Below are positions 22,593 through 32,100 of a stretch of 64,000 bases of DNA, one piece after another (within the stretch, counting starts at the first letter, position 1; each line of letters begins with the position of its first letter). The stretch spans positions 38,340,024-38,404,023 of the forward strand of contig CM037788.1 of assembly GCA_021229015.1 (NCBI GenBank). Reading direction: 5' to 3'. The notes beneath the pieces were generated by a model. That model had not been told where the DNA came from. It did no database searches and worked only from the letters and a program-made list of their open reading frames with translations. The translations under genes and the position numbers were made by a program. Origin of the DNA: Solen grandis. Taxonomy: Eukaryota; Mollusca; Bivalvia; Adapedonta; Solenidae.

Positions 22593-22805
22593 TTAACACT
22601 TACCCTTCTGGAACCATAAGTGCTAACCTTTGCCACCAGTAAAGAGCCAGGCCAGCCTGCACGGATGTGCAGACTGGCCTGGCTCTTTACTGTTGGCTGA
22701 CCAACTACAAGTTTTCATCTTGTTATCCCTAAAATTGATAATGGACAGTTCCAAAAAAAGATGCCAGCTAAGTCCATTTGAGAAATTCAGAAGGTTAAGG
22801 GTTAA
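22593..22805 (+). repeat. TTAA MITE, third subfamily, with 25-bp hairpin
   Basis: It starts TTAACACTTACCCTTCTG and ends CAGAAGGTTAAGGGTTAA, an inverted pair. The central arms 'agtaaagagccaggccagcc' plus 'tgcac' and 'gtgca' plus 'gactggcctggctctttact' pair around a GGAT loop with one mismatch. Overlapping 67-aa frames on both strands follow from this palindrome. Confidence 0.82.
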
Positions 22806-24281
22806 CACTTTACACCATATGGACACAAATTGAACAAACAGACCAGACTAAGATCAGACATCTACTCTGTTTGCCCTTTCAATATTGTAGCTCAATTTCT
22901 ACACAGCAATGAAAAAGGATCATTGTCTCATACATCATTTAAAGTTTAGAAAATTCATGTTCATCATACATATGCACATGAATATTCATGAGGTATTAGG
23001 TTAAGCAAGGATGATCACTTTTATAAAATTTCCTTTTAAAAGGAAGGCTTGGCGAGTCTGTTATTAACCAGCATTTGTTGCTTAACCATTGACTGATTTT
23101 GTTCAAGTCTTGGCCCCAGTATGATAACTAAGTACCTTGGAATGGACAAAAAGTTTGATTGCAAACATTGAAGCAGAGTATCAGAACAAGCAGCCAATTT
23201 CTGATTGGTTGTTTGTTCTATCCCAAAATTCATGTTAACATTTGGAAACCCGCATACAATGTGTTCACAAGGAGATAGTTTCAGCTATCTACCAAATGAA
23301 ATATGTCTAAAATGTTTCAAGAAAGATATTGGCTGCCTTCATGGAATTTAAAATCTGAATGAAAATATGGCAAAAAGAGGTGGGGCTGATCATATACAGT
23401 TAAGAACAAACACTCAGTCCTTAATTCAGGTTTGACAGAATTTTTAAAACAGCTACGACAGCCTCAAAAACTTTTCGAATTCATAAAATAGGGATGAACT
23501 ACAGATTGACAAGTAAAGTTCATAATATACACTTAAACAATCTGACACACAAAAACATTATGTTGAAATGAATTATACATTTTAAATATATTAAAAGTCT
23601 ATGCAAAGTTTTGTTCTGGTGTGAATCAAAGGTAAAAACTGATGAAAAGTTGTAAATATTTAAGAACAATATAATAATCATAGCGATCAAAAATAGCTGG
23701 AAAAATATATTCCTGAACACACTGAAGACCTGTGAATTTTGAACATTTGTTTCTATCAACAACTTCTCTTATAAAGTGAAATTCAAATGAACTAAGATTA
23801 AATATGACTAGAATTTGTTCACAACAGGTGCCTGTTACCACATTCAAACCATTGAAAGTATTCTCTTATCTCTATTGTATGAGACATACAGAGGTACTGA
23901 AATATCCAAGAAAGCTGCCTGTATGGATGTAGCTCATGGTAAGTATGATCTCATTAAAAATTCATCTTTAACTCCCTAGCCTAAAATGATGTAGACAAAC
24001 ATAAGTGGGCCCTGTTTTATTGAATGTTTCATTAATTACCAGAAAATATAAGATCTCTTATATACATTTTACATGATCTATCATTCAAATATTCTTTTTA
24101 GCTAAATTTACTATTTCAATTTCACAAACATTTATAAATTTTATCATACTTAAAAACCTCTCTGACAGAAATGGTGATGTTATAAATGCCTTGAAAAATA
24201 AAGGTGCTGACTTGTTATTTTTTTAAACTTATTTCTTCCCATGCTGAAAAGGATACAAGTCTTATGACTCATCTTTCCCAA
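22806..24281. other. Non-coding AT-rich stretch
   Basis: No recognisable element. Minus frames at 23520-23850 are AT-derived and lack motifs. Confidence 0.45.
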
Positions 24282-24390
24282 TAGTCTAAGGGTTGGACCA
24301 GTACTAGTATATCACCTGGAAAGATCATGTATGATTCTTGTTCCCAACTAGGTTCAAACATCCTCTGGTTCCAAATCAAAGTACATGGGG
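24282..24390 (-). repeat. SINE family 1 fragment
   Basis: 'ctaagggttggaccagtact' and 'cctggaaagatcatg' match the tail of the SINE at 15530-15662, followed by a degenerate head with 'ctaggttcaaacatcc'. Confidence 0.45.
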
Positions 24391-25851
24391 AAATGTTTCT
24401 ACTCTTTTTTTCTAATAATTAATCAAAATTTCATCACTTCATAAAAAATATATATAAATTATTGCTAACAGAAATGAAGAGGGTTTTATTTATCAACATG
24501 TTTTGATGTTATTTTGATGGTTTCAAAATTTGAATGCCATAATGTTATTTGTGAAGTGGCAGTGTTTACTTTTCTGTAGGGAAGTGCATTGTAAATACTG
24601 AATGGGGGTTTGGCAAGATATATGTCTCGGAATTCTTTACTGGACTGATTTGAGATGACCAATTTCTGATTTTCTTATGTTTGATATAACCACTTATGTT
24701 TAACAGATATCAAATAGGTAGATTATGACAGGCTATATCAATAATTCAAATGTCTCATCTCACTTGAAATAAATAACAACTACATAATAATAGAGAATGC
24801 ATAAGAAATGAAATAACATAGATAAAAAAAAATTTGGTTAGATATAAGAATAAAAACAATTGTCATGAACAAAAAATACAAATCTCAAGCTCAGATATAT
24901 AAATATACATTTATATTTTTCTATAAATTTTAATTTGTATCTCAAGCACAAAAATTAATCAAATCCCCAATTTGTGTTTAATCATGTCAAAATATGTATC
25001 CTATTTCTGCACACTCATTAAGCCAATCATTACAACAATTGAATTCTTTGAAGGTTTTGTAGTTTAGATCTACTACCGGCACTCCATTATAACTAAAATA
25101 CTAATATTTCTCATAACTTGAACTACCACTTAGACATAGAAAAAGGGCTATAATTCAAACAAAATCATTGACACAGTTATCTACCCTTGTCTGCTGATTG
25201 GTCTTATCATGATAAATCATTTCAAATGTGAAAACATTTTACATTACTTAAAACACAGTTGTAATGCATTACATTTGTAAAGGGATAGGTTTATTGCAGG
25301 AATTTTTGTACAGGAACATTTTCAAATAGACTGATGTACCTATGTGTTATGTTAGTGGCAAAAGGGGTCTCCTACAGTGTTAAGGAATATGAATAATAAT
25401 TTATATATTTAATAAAACATTTACACACTAGCATATATACATATATTTATATAGTTCAGATATACATAAACAGAATAAAATCCTCTATCACAAACAGGCC
25501 TTTCCTCATTTATATGGCAGTAAAGTAAGAATGTCAGACTAGTTGTCAAGACAACAACCAAAACTGTGTCAGTGGCACCTCTGATAAGTAGCCATCTTCA
25601 GTGGTTAGTGACGCATATCATAAAACTGATTTCATATTCATTTTATGCCACTGCGCAGAAATATTCAACTAAATATGGTCATTTGCCATCTTCTCCATCA
25701 ACTATTAATTTACTGTACTCTAAATTCAGACAAATTTAACCCTTAGAATAGCTGTTATGTTTAATGTCATCTGAACAGAGGCATTTCCCACTAAAAGGCC
25801 TCCACATAAGTGACACCCATTCACAGAGTTGACTGTCCACTGATCATATCA
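24391..25851. other. Non-coding; probable 3' UTR and flank of the minus-strand gene at 25852
   Basis: No frames of note. TTTATT on the plus strand near 25290 gives a possible AATAAA polyadenylation signal for the minus-strand gene ending at 25852. That assignment is speculative. A CACTGTA-family scrap ('ggcactccattataac') lies near 25079. Confidence 0.35.
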
Positions 25852-26199
25852 TTACTCATGATATGAACTTCCCCTTATCCGATACAAAGGATTTGGGCTT
25901 TCTTCTAATTCAGAATCTATACTAATGTCCGTTGTATTGCTATCCGGACTCCAAGACTTTGAAAACTCTGACTCGCAATCATTCGGTCCACCAGACTTAT
26001 ACATGTTCTTGGTTCGCTTTTTTGTCCGATCATTCTTCAAATCTTCCATTTCAAAGTCTCGCATAACAGGCAACTTGAAGTTGATATTTGGATGACCGCT
26101 GCCAGAAAGTGGGTCACTGGGCGAGTCCATGGCCTCGGAATTCTCTTCACTGCTCACATAAAACAGTTTACGTTTCTCAGCAGTCAGGTCTACCTCCCC
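25852..26199 (-). CDS. 3' coding exon of an unidentified gene, truncated by assembly gap
   Basis: About 115 codons remain open on the minus strand between the gap and a TAA at 25852. The sequence is less AT-rich than its surroundings and has a protein-like composition. It is rich in Ser, Glu, Asp, Lys and Asn, with an acidic Ser-rich part and a basic KKRTK patch. It ends in an NPLYR motif (ESPNPLYRIRGSSYHE), followed by the stop. No hydrophobic segment or fold is visible, so it looks like a disordered cytoplasmic or nuclear tail. NPLY has the NPxY form bound by PTB domains; whether it serves that role is inference. The upstream part is lost in the gap, so the start and splice acceptor cannot be placed. 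I do not recognise the family. Confidence 0.65.
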   Translation of the reverse strand, partial: GEVDLTAEKRKLFYVSSEENSEAMDSPSDPLSGSGHPNINFKLPVMRDFEMEDLKNDRTKKRTKNMYKSGGPNDCESEFSKSWSPDSNTTDISIDSELEESPNPLYRIRGSSYHE

Positions 26200-26299
26200 N
26201 NNNNNNNNNNNNNNNNNNNNNNNNNNNNNNNNNNNNNNNNNNNNNNNNNNNNNNNNNNNNNNNNNNNNNNNNNNNNNNNNNNNNNNNNNNNNNNNNNNN
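26200..26299. other. Assembly gap (100 N)
   Basis: Exactly 100 N, the conventional size for a scaffold gap of unknown length. It interrupts the minus-strand exon, so reading frames drawn across it are not meaningful. Confidence 0.99.
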
Positions 26300-26456
26300 C
26301 TTCCAATAATAAACAACCTTGATCAAGCTGTGGACAACTGGACACTACATTATTATCTTTGTCTCAGAATTACCAAGAATAATAGCATAATAATATCAAC
26401 ATCAAATTAGATATAATGTATTGTGGGAAATTAGATATAAAAACTTTATTTCTGAC

Positions 26457-26698
26457 TTAACCATTTCCCTCATATAGACTCATTTTGACGCACTCAATAG
26501 GTATCACATAAAGCCTGATCTGCAGAAAACCACAGTTAAACCTTAACAAATTTAATTACAAAATCCTCATCTCCAGACCACTGAGGAGCAGAGAACAGCA
26601 TAAAACCTGATCAGCCTGCGAGTTACTCGCAGGCTGATCTGGTTTTATGCTGTTCGCATAGGTCTTTTCCTGGTGTCCTCTATGAGGGAAAGGGTTAA
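26457..26698 (-). repeat. TTAA-flanked hairpin MITE, copy 3 (242 bp, reversed)
   Basis: Same element as 1111 and 16413 in reverse orientation, with TTAA at both ends and the central 'gatcagcctgcgag' hairpin intact. It sits directly beside a SINE. Confidence 0.9.
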
Positions 26699-26945
26699 CT
26701 TGACTATTTGAGTTTACCGTCGCCTTAACAGTATTGAAGTCATATAGTGATGTCCAACTATTAACATGTGGAGGAAGACCCTGAATGCACGGAGACATCT
26801 GGGTAGAACCACTGACCTACCGCAAGTGGAAGGTTTCCTCACATGAAAATCTGAATGACCCTGCTGGGATTCGAACCGGCACGCAGTGATGGCCTGAGTG
26901 AGTGTTAAAGTCAAGAACTTTACTCTCTCTGACACGGAATTGCCC
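26699..26945 (-). repeat. tRNA-derived SINE, family 2, near full length
   Basis: On the minus strand the tRNA-like head begins 'gggggcaattccgtgtcag'. It continues to the B box 'ggttcgaatccc', then 'tgaggaaaccttccact', 'gtggttctacccagatgtct', 'gggtcttcctccacatg' and 'ctatatgacttcaatactg', and ends 'gcgacggtaaactcaaatag'. This is the most complete family 2 copy in the window. Confidence 0.75.
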
Positions 26946-27516
26946 CCTATATTTCTAATCCTGCATGTATTTGAATAAAACTAGAAACTATCCCTGAAGG
27001 TGATTAATAACCCCCCCAGACAACTTTGCCTCCATCTAATGTAAGCTTAGAGTGGGGTCATGACATGACGGGACACCACAAGCATGAATCTTGATATAGC
27101 CCCCTCTTCTTTGATGCAGGGATATATAGAGGATAATTGCTTGTTTTGGTGTAAGATCAATTAATAATTTCACTAAGTGAACATAAAAGGGCTATTTTCA
27201 TGAGTGGCAAAGCCATAAGTGAAAATGCATCAATTTTTGTTCATGAATGAAACTATACATCGATCTTTCACCAAAACAAATATTTTATCTTTTGATTTAA
27301 TGCTTTAAAGGCCTGAAATTAGCTGTGTTATTCACAAAAGATGTCAAATTGGTGGGATTACCTTTCGTGCATGACATTATTCATGACGTCAATTCTTGCG
27401 TAAAACCAAGCACAATTGATGCTCAGATCAATTATAATGTAGGGTCGGGTTCAAGTTCCTGATAATTTCACTGTTTTTCTGATAATTTCACTGTTCAAAA
27501 ACAATGAAATTATTAG
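26946..27516. other. Non-coding; fragment of the 'gattaatacccccgc' repeat
   Basis: The stretch 26978-27025 has 'ctagaaactatccctgaagg' and 'gattaataaccccccc', the left end of the repeat at 39931 and 41551. The rest is AT-rich. Confidence 0.45.
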
Positions 27517-27657
27517 TGTGACGATGCGTCGTCACGGGTATAAGTTCAATCTCTGACAACTGCGTCAGGGAGTCGACTCTTTGGCTCAGTGGTTAGAGCA
27601 TTGGGTTATCACGCCGGCGGACCGGGTTCGATTCCGGGCCGGGCCGTGTTTGTTACA
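27517..27657 (+). repeat. 5' LTR of TRIM copy A
   Basis: 141 bp, TG...CA ends. A TATAA motif is at 27539-27543. The tRNA-like part runs from about 27575 to 27645. Its D stem GCTC/GAGC is paired, and its T arm CCGGG-TTCGATT-CCGGG is perfect. The acceptor stem does not pair, so this is a tRNA relic rather than a tRNA gene. Confidence 0.88.
27582..27635 (+). promoter_or_regulatory. Pol III A box and B box within the LTR
   Basis: A box TGGCTCAGTGG (27582-27592) fits TRGYnnAnnnG at every position. B box GGTTCGATTCC (27625-27635) is a perfect consensus match. The 43-nt start-to-start distance equals that in real tRNA genes. No run of four or more T occurs anywhere in copy A. A Pol III transcript started here would therefore not meet a standard terminator before leaving the element. 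Confidence 0.8.
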
Positions 27658-27659
27658 TT

Positions 27660-27677
27660 TGGTGTCAGAAGTGGGAT
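27660..27677 (+). promoter_or_regulatory. Primer-binding site, tRNA-Leu type (copy A)
   Basis: TGGTGTCAGAAGTGGGAT begins with the TGG that pairs with CCA. The remainder pairs with the acceptor and T-stem end ATCCCACTTCTGACA known from animal tRNA-Leu(CAG). All 18 positions match that recalled sequence. Confidence 0.85.
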
Positions 27678-27726
27678 ATTGTCAACTGCCATACTGGAGT
27701 TGCCTTATCCACGTGTTTCCCAGGCC

Positions 27727-27745
27727 AAGTCTCGGGTCGAGACTT
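27727..27745 (+). other. Conserved 8-bp hairpin in TRIM interior
   Basis: AAGTCTCG-GGT-CGAGACTT forms a perfect stem with a three-base loop. It is identical in copy B at 36017-36035, although that copy is much more diverged elsewhere. It may act in RNA dimerisation or packaging, by analogy with retroelement leader hairpins. That role is inference. Confidence 0.75.
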
Positions 27746-27762
27746 CTCGGAGGGGGAAGTAA

Positions 27763-27903
27763 TGTGACGATGCGTCCTCACGGGTATAAGTTCAATCTCT
27801 GACAACTGCGTCAGGGAGTCTACTCTTTGGCTCAGTGGTTAGAGCATTGGGTTATTACGCCGGCGGACCGGGTTCGATTCCGGGCTGGGCCGTGTTTGTT
27901 ACA
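27763..27903 (+). repeat. 3' LTR of TRIM copy A
   Basis: 141 bp, identical to the 5' LTR except for four substitutions (about 97%). This points to a fairly recent insertion. The A and B boxes are both intact (TGGCTCAGTGG and GGTTCGATTCC). Confidence 0.88.
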
Positions 27904-27976
27904 TTAGGATATAATCCAGTTATTTCGAGGTAAACCATCAAAAAGCCCATTAAACAAGAGAATCGGTAGAACCGAT

Positions 27977-28216
27977 GGATGCTCCCCGAATAAATGCTAA
28001 AGAAAAAAGGACAATAACTCCAAAATTATGCAAAACAGAGTTGTAGTTCTTGTACACTGCATTTCTCCTCATTGAGATCTATCTACCTATGAAGTTTCAT
28101 GTCGAGATCTCTTATAGTTTTTGTGCTATGCTCCGGACAAAATTATGACGGATGGACGGACAGGACGGACGGACGGACAAAGCGGCAAATACATGCTCTC
28201 CCTTCGGGGAGCATCC
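27977..28216 (+). repeat. GATGCTCCCC-ended repeat (~240 bp)
   Basis: It starts GGATGCTCCCCGAA and ends TTCGGGGAGCATCC, a perfect 14-bp inverted pair. The interior has 'ggacaataactccaaaatta', 'gttcttgtacactgcatttc' and a (ggac)n stretch near 28150-28180. The 72-aa plus frame over its end is chance. It is non-autonomous, superfamily unknown. Confidence 0.75.
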
Positions 28217-28780
28217 TAAAATGTCATCATGTAATCCATAAAGGAGGCACCTTCAATGGTTTGGACACATGGTCAGAAGGGAAAATGGTCAAGAGAAAGA
28301 TGATTGGGGGGATTTAATCAGATGATTGTTTTGCAATGCAGGAAAGTTGCAAAGCCCAGCTCAGTGGTGTTGAAAATGAGGCTAATTACCTTATTCTTCC
28401 AAGAGGATGACGACCCAAAGATATGTAACAAAGATATATGCAGTTGGCTGAACAGCCTTAGCTAAAGTCACAGCATGACCTTAATAATAAAGTCTCCCCA
28501 GAACAGTCAGACTGTCTAAAACTAGCAAACTCCTTATTGAATCTCCACAGAAACTCCTGTTAATAACAAATGAGTCTTGTCAAATTGGAAGACAATTTAA
28601 AGCCTCAGGGGTTAATGATCTCTGAAGGTTGAATCAATTTACCAGCAGCCTCAAGGGAAGGTCAAACACTACTGGAAGTGTAAGAAACAATGTTTCAAAA
28701 TTGATGTAACAGGAACTTCAGAAACAAGAAATCCACATACAGCACTGTACAGCACACATATCATACCTAAACTCAATGTC
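28217..28780. other. Non-coding stretch
   Basis: No coding exon or repeat recognised. Confidence 0.45.
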
Positions 28781-29350
28781 TTAAAGTTTTTGAAAAGAAG
28801 ATTTTTCTAGTTTTTCCTATTTAAGTCAATGTAAAATCAAGTGACCCCTGCGGCAGGGCTAATTTTGACCCCAGGGTTATGATTTGAACAGACTTAGTAG
28901 ATTTCCATATGGCCATGTTACACACCAAATATCTAAACGGACCAGGCCTTGTGGTTTCTGACAAGAAGATTTTTCAATATTTCCTGTTTTAGTCTCAATG
29001 TAAAATCAAGTGATCCCTGGGGGGCCAATTTTAAAGCAAGAGTCATGCTTTGAACAAACTTGGCAGAGGTCCACTGGAAAATGCTTCACACCAAATATCT
29101 AAGCTCTAGACTCTGCAGTTTTGCAGAAGATTTTCAAAGATCGCATTTTTAAAATCTATTTTTAGCCCCTGTGACAAACTTTTTCAACCAATTGAACTAA
29201 TCTGAACAATCCTGTGAAGTTAGGTCAAAATCCATTCAGCTGTTTAGGAGGAGAAGTTGTTTAAAGGAAATTGTTGACGATGGACGCACGGACACCAACA
29301 CACCCTAATAGCTCACCAGTCACCATGAGCATGTTGTGCTCAGATGAACT
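28781..29350 (+). repeat. Tandem interspersed repeat ending in 'gagctaa'-type tail
   Basis: Two units of about 150 bp share 'ctatttaagtcaatgtaaaa', 'atcaagtgacccctg' and 'acaccaaatatctaa' (from 28815 and about 28980). They are followed by a scrap of the 'caggtgagctaa' family ('taatagctcaccagtcacca' near 29306-29345). Confidence 0.55.
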
Positions 29351-31410
29351 TAAAATGTTGAAGCTAGGGTTGACATAAATTGTAGACAGATGGACAGATG
29401 GATGAAAAGAAGATACCTATGTCACAGCCTGCTTGCTTAAGCAGGTGGGACAAAAATCATGTTCTGACCAGGACTCTAATACCTCTGGCATGCTGTGCCA
29501 GCACGTCTTGAACTACTGACCAGGCTAAATGTGATTTTGCAGTCATCCAGAGATGATACATATATTCAGTCAAACGTCTTAAGTGGTTAGTCAATGGAAC
29601 AATAGAAAGTGACTATTCAACAAATATTGACCCTTAAACTGAAGATTAAATACAAATCAAAGACTTAATTCTAGTTTGGTAATATAAAAACTGACCACAA
29701 AATGCAAGTTGACTGCTTAATACATTTGGCCGTTAGTACAGGTTCAGCTGTACAGAATATTAATGAAAAAGTATGCAAACTTTTTTTATCATATGTAAAA
29801 TAAATATATATAACATAATTAAGGTTTTTATTCCTTCTTATTAAGGGTGTACAAAGGTGTCTCATTCTTTAAAAATAATGTATGTATAGTATGCTGCAAA
29901 CCTGTGTACATGTTTATAAATAAGAAGGAAAGAAGGACCAAAATAACAATAAAATATATATATATAAGGTTATGAGAGAGATTATTTTAGAGAGACGGAA
30001 AGACAGAGGGAGAAAAAAAACATCTGTGGGACTAGGATCATGTTTTTAAAACTTAAAATTAACTAGACAGATTTTGAGACGACCGTATTTTTTAATAACT
30101 CCTGTGTTCAGTGATTTTTCTATCAGTGGGGATTTCCTTTCATTTTCATACACTTATTACATTAATGTCAACACTTAAAAAATCAATTGAAATTAAGTCC
30201 AAGTCTCAAGTCCCTAAGCGAGGATCACTGCATGCTATCATTGCCAAAATGACCCCCAATAATTGGGTTTCCTGAGCAACAATCACAGCTGTCCAATATT
30301 ACCGAAATGTGACAACTTGACACATGTCCACAGGGAATCCACGACAGAAACCAGACAAGTCATACGACAGCACACAAGTGGTTGAGCGGCATGACAGGCA
30401 AGAATCCATACTAACAGTCAACATGAGATCAGAAGAGCGAAAGCAGGGGGACAGTCTTTTGTTGTATAGATCAATATTGATTAGTTGTTCTCTGGACACA
30501 TCTAAAAGTAAAACCATACATAATGGGAATCATAAATATTTCATCTACCATTCTGCAGCTTACTCAGCAGACAAAATATTGGCCGTATATTACTGAGGAT
30601 TTGATTTCTGCAATATCTGAATGAAGAATTGATATCTGATTTTAGAAATTAATGTATGTAAGGTCTTCCCCGTTCCCACCCTAATTGTCAGGATTCATAT
30701 CTAGTTATTGGATGGTAATATTTCTACAAATTGTTGTCTCTTTAAAGACATCTAAAAATAAAAATGTTTCACCGAGAGTTTTTTCAATTTTTGTCATATT
30801 TAGGGGAGATAATCCATATTAAAGTTAACATTGGAGCCTATGGGAAATTATAAAACTCCTTACTTGTGAAAAAAAAAACGAAATTGAATCTTTGAGAAAA
30901 ACTCATGGTAGAAAGTCTTCTTCAAATTTCATAATAAAGAAATCCACATTTCATTGTAGAAAAAAAGGTAATGATAACCAGTATTTAAGTTTTCAGGGGG
31001 AGAAAACTCAGGAAAACAAAATTAGGGAGAGTTAATTAAAAGAACTTTAATCACTATGTAATCTTGTCAATATGTTCTTTGGGTTTGCATAGTTTGACAT
31101 CTTTAAGCTAATACTGTTAAGTTATACTTTTATGTTTTGGTGGAATTTTTGGCCATTAGGATGGGAAAACCTAATATCTATAACATACAAGACTCATGAT
31201 CAAGGGAAATCACTTTGTGTTGGCAACAACATCTTCTACAATTAACAACATATATTGTACACTGAATTTTACCTTTATATAATTCAGTTTCAGCAGTATG
31301 CAAATATAAAAGAGTTCAAGCACAGATATAATGCAATGTTATTTATTAATGAATAACCTATTTGAATAAAATTTACATAGCAATTCTTGTCTGCGATCAT
31401 TTTTTATAAC
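29351..31410. other. Mostly non-coding; one possible Cys-rich exon on the minus strand
   Basis: A GC-richer island at about 30305-30410 stays open on the minus strand and encodes a Cys-rich peptide (MDSCLSCRSTTCVLSY, then SGFCRGFP). It is followed by a possible donor (TTTCG|gtaata, about 30303) and preceded by a possible acceptor (gactgttag). It could be an exon of the gene ending at 25852, but I have no family match. The rest is AT-rich. Confidence 0.25.
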
Positions 31411-31470
31411 TAGTACTATCACTGAAGGTGATTAATACCCCCACAAAATGCTTTGATACAGGAGAAGCCA
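31406..31470 (+). repeat. Fragment of the 'gattaatacccccgc' repeat
   Basis: 'ctagtactatcactgaaggt' then 'gattaatacccccacaaaat' matches the left end of the repeats at 39931 and 41551. The small stem atcac/gtgat is kept. Confidence 0.6.
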
Positions 31471-31603
31471 GACTCCAGGTAGAGCATAGATAAGAACCTG
31501 TATACATTGTATATTGGTTATGATAATAAGTAAGTAATAAATAAGTAAGTAAAGTTTATATTTTAATGGGGATAGAGAGTCAGTTTGGCACAGTAGTTTA
31601 AAC

Positions 31604-32100
31604 AAGAGGGCCATCATGGCCCTGGATCGCTCACCTGAGTATAGGGTTACCCAAGGAACATCAGTCTGTATTAAAACATTTTGAAATCTGGCCAGTATTT
31701 TAAAAGGAGGTGATCCTTGCAAAGTTTTAACAAATTCTGTCCAGCAGTTTCAGAGGAGATGTCGTTTAAAGATTTCACTGTATACATGTACATATCAGGC
31801 AAATTAGCCACTCCCTTGGCGGCCATGTTTTTTTATGGATCGGAATAATTTCAGCAACTTTTGTGAAGCTTTACCCAATGATCATCCCTGCCACATTTAA
31901 TCAAATTATGTTTAGCGGCTTCAGAGGAGATGTCGTTTAAAGTAAATTGTTGATGATGGTTTAATCAAATATGCCGAGCGGTTTCAGAGGAGATGTCGTT
32001 TAAAGTAAATTGTTGACGACGGACGCAGGGTGATCACAAAAGCTCACCTTGAGCACTTTGTGCTCAGGTACCTTGAGCACTTTGTGCTCAGGTGAGCTAA
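31604..32100 (+). repeat. 'caggtgagctaa' repeat family, plus copy
   Basis: It starts 'acaagagggccatcatggcc' and 'gctcacctgagtatagggtt', has the 'ggcaaattagcc...ggcggccatg' block, and ends with a doubled hairpin 'ttgagcactttgtgctcagg' (twice, 32049-32095) and 'tgagctaa'. Duplication of the terminal hairpin makes the short frame at 32049. Confidence 0.78.

Larger units (their letters stand above)
27517..27903 (+). mobile_element. TRIM retrotransposon copy A with tRNA-like LTRs (387 bp, intact)
   Basis: Two direct repeats of 141 bp (27517-27657, 27763-27903) differ at four positions. Each starts TGTGACG and ends TGTTACA. Immediately after the left repeat is TT and then TGGTGTCAGAAGTGGGAT (27660-27677), complementary to the 3' end of metazoan tRNA-Leu including CCA. 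Just before the right repeat is a purine tract (GGAGGGGGAAG, 27749-27759). TTAG flanks both ends (27513-27516, 27904-27907), a 4-bp target duplication. The 105-bp interior cannot encode protein. These are the diagnostic parts of an LTR retrotransposon reduced to TRIM size. Each LTR carries Pol III A and B boxes. It must rely on enzymes from another LTR element. Confidence 0.9.

Noticed and set aside
27575..27645. A tRNA gene (and its repeats at 27820, 35870, 36113)
   Set aside because: D and T arms are present but the acceptor arms cannot pair and the anticodon arm is poor. The sequence lies inside LTRs.
30324..30596. 90-codon plus-strand reading frame
   Set aside because: It is compositionally ordinary, overlaps the better minus-strand Cys-rich frame and ends in AT-derived sequence. 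No family motif.
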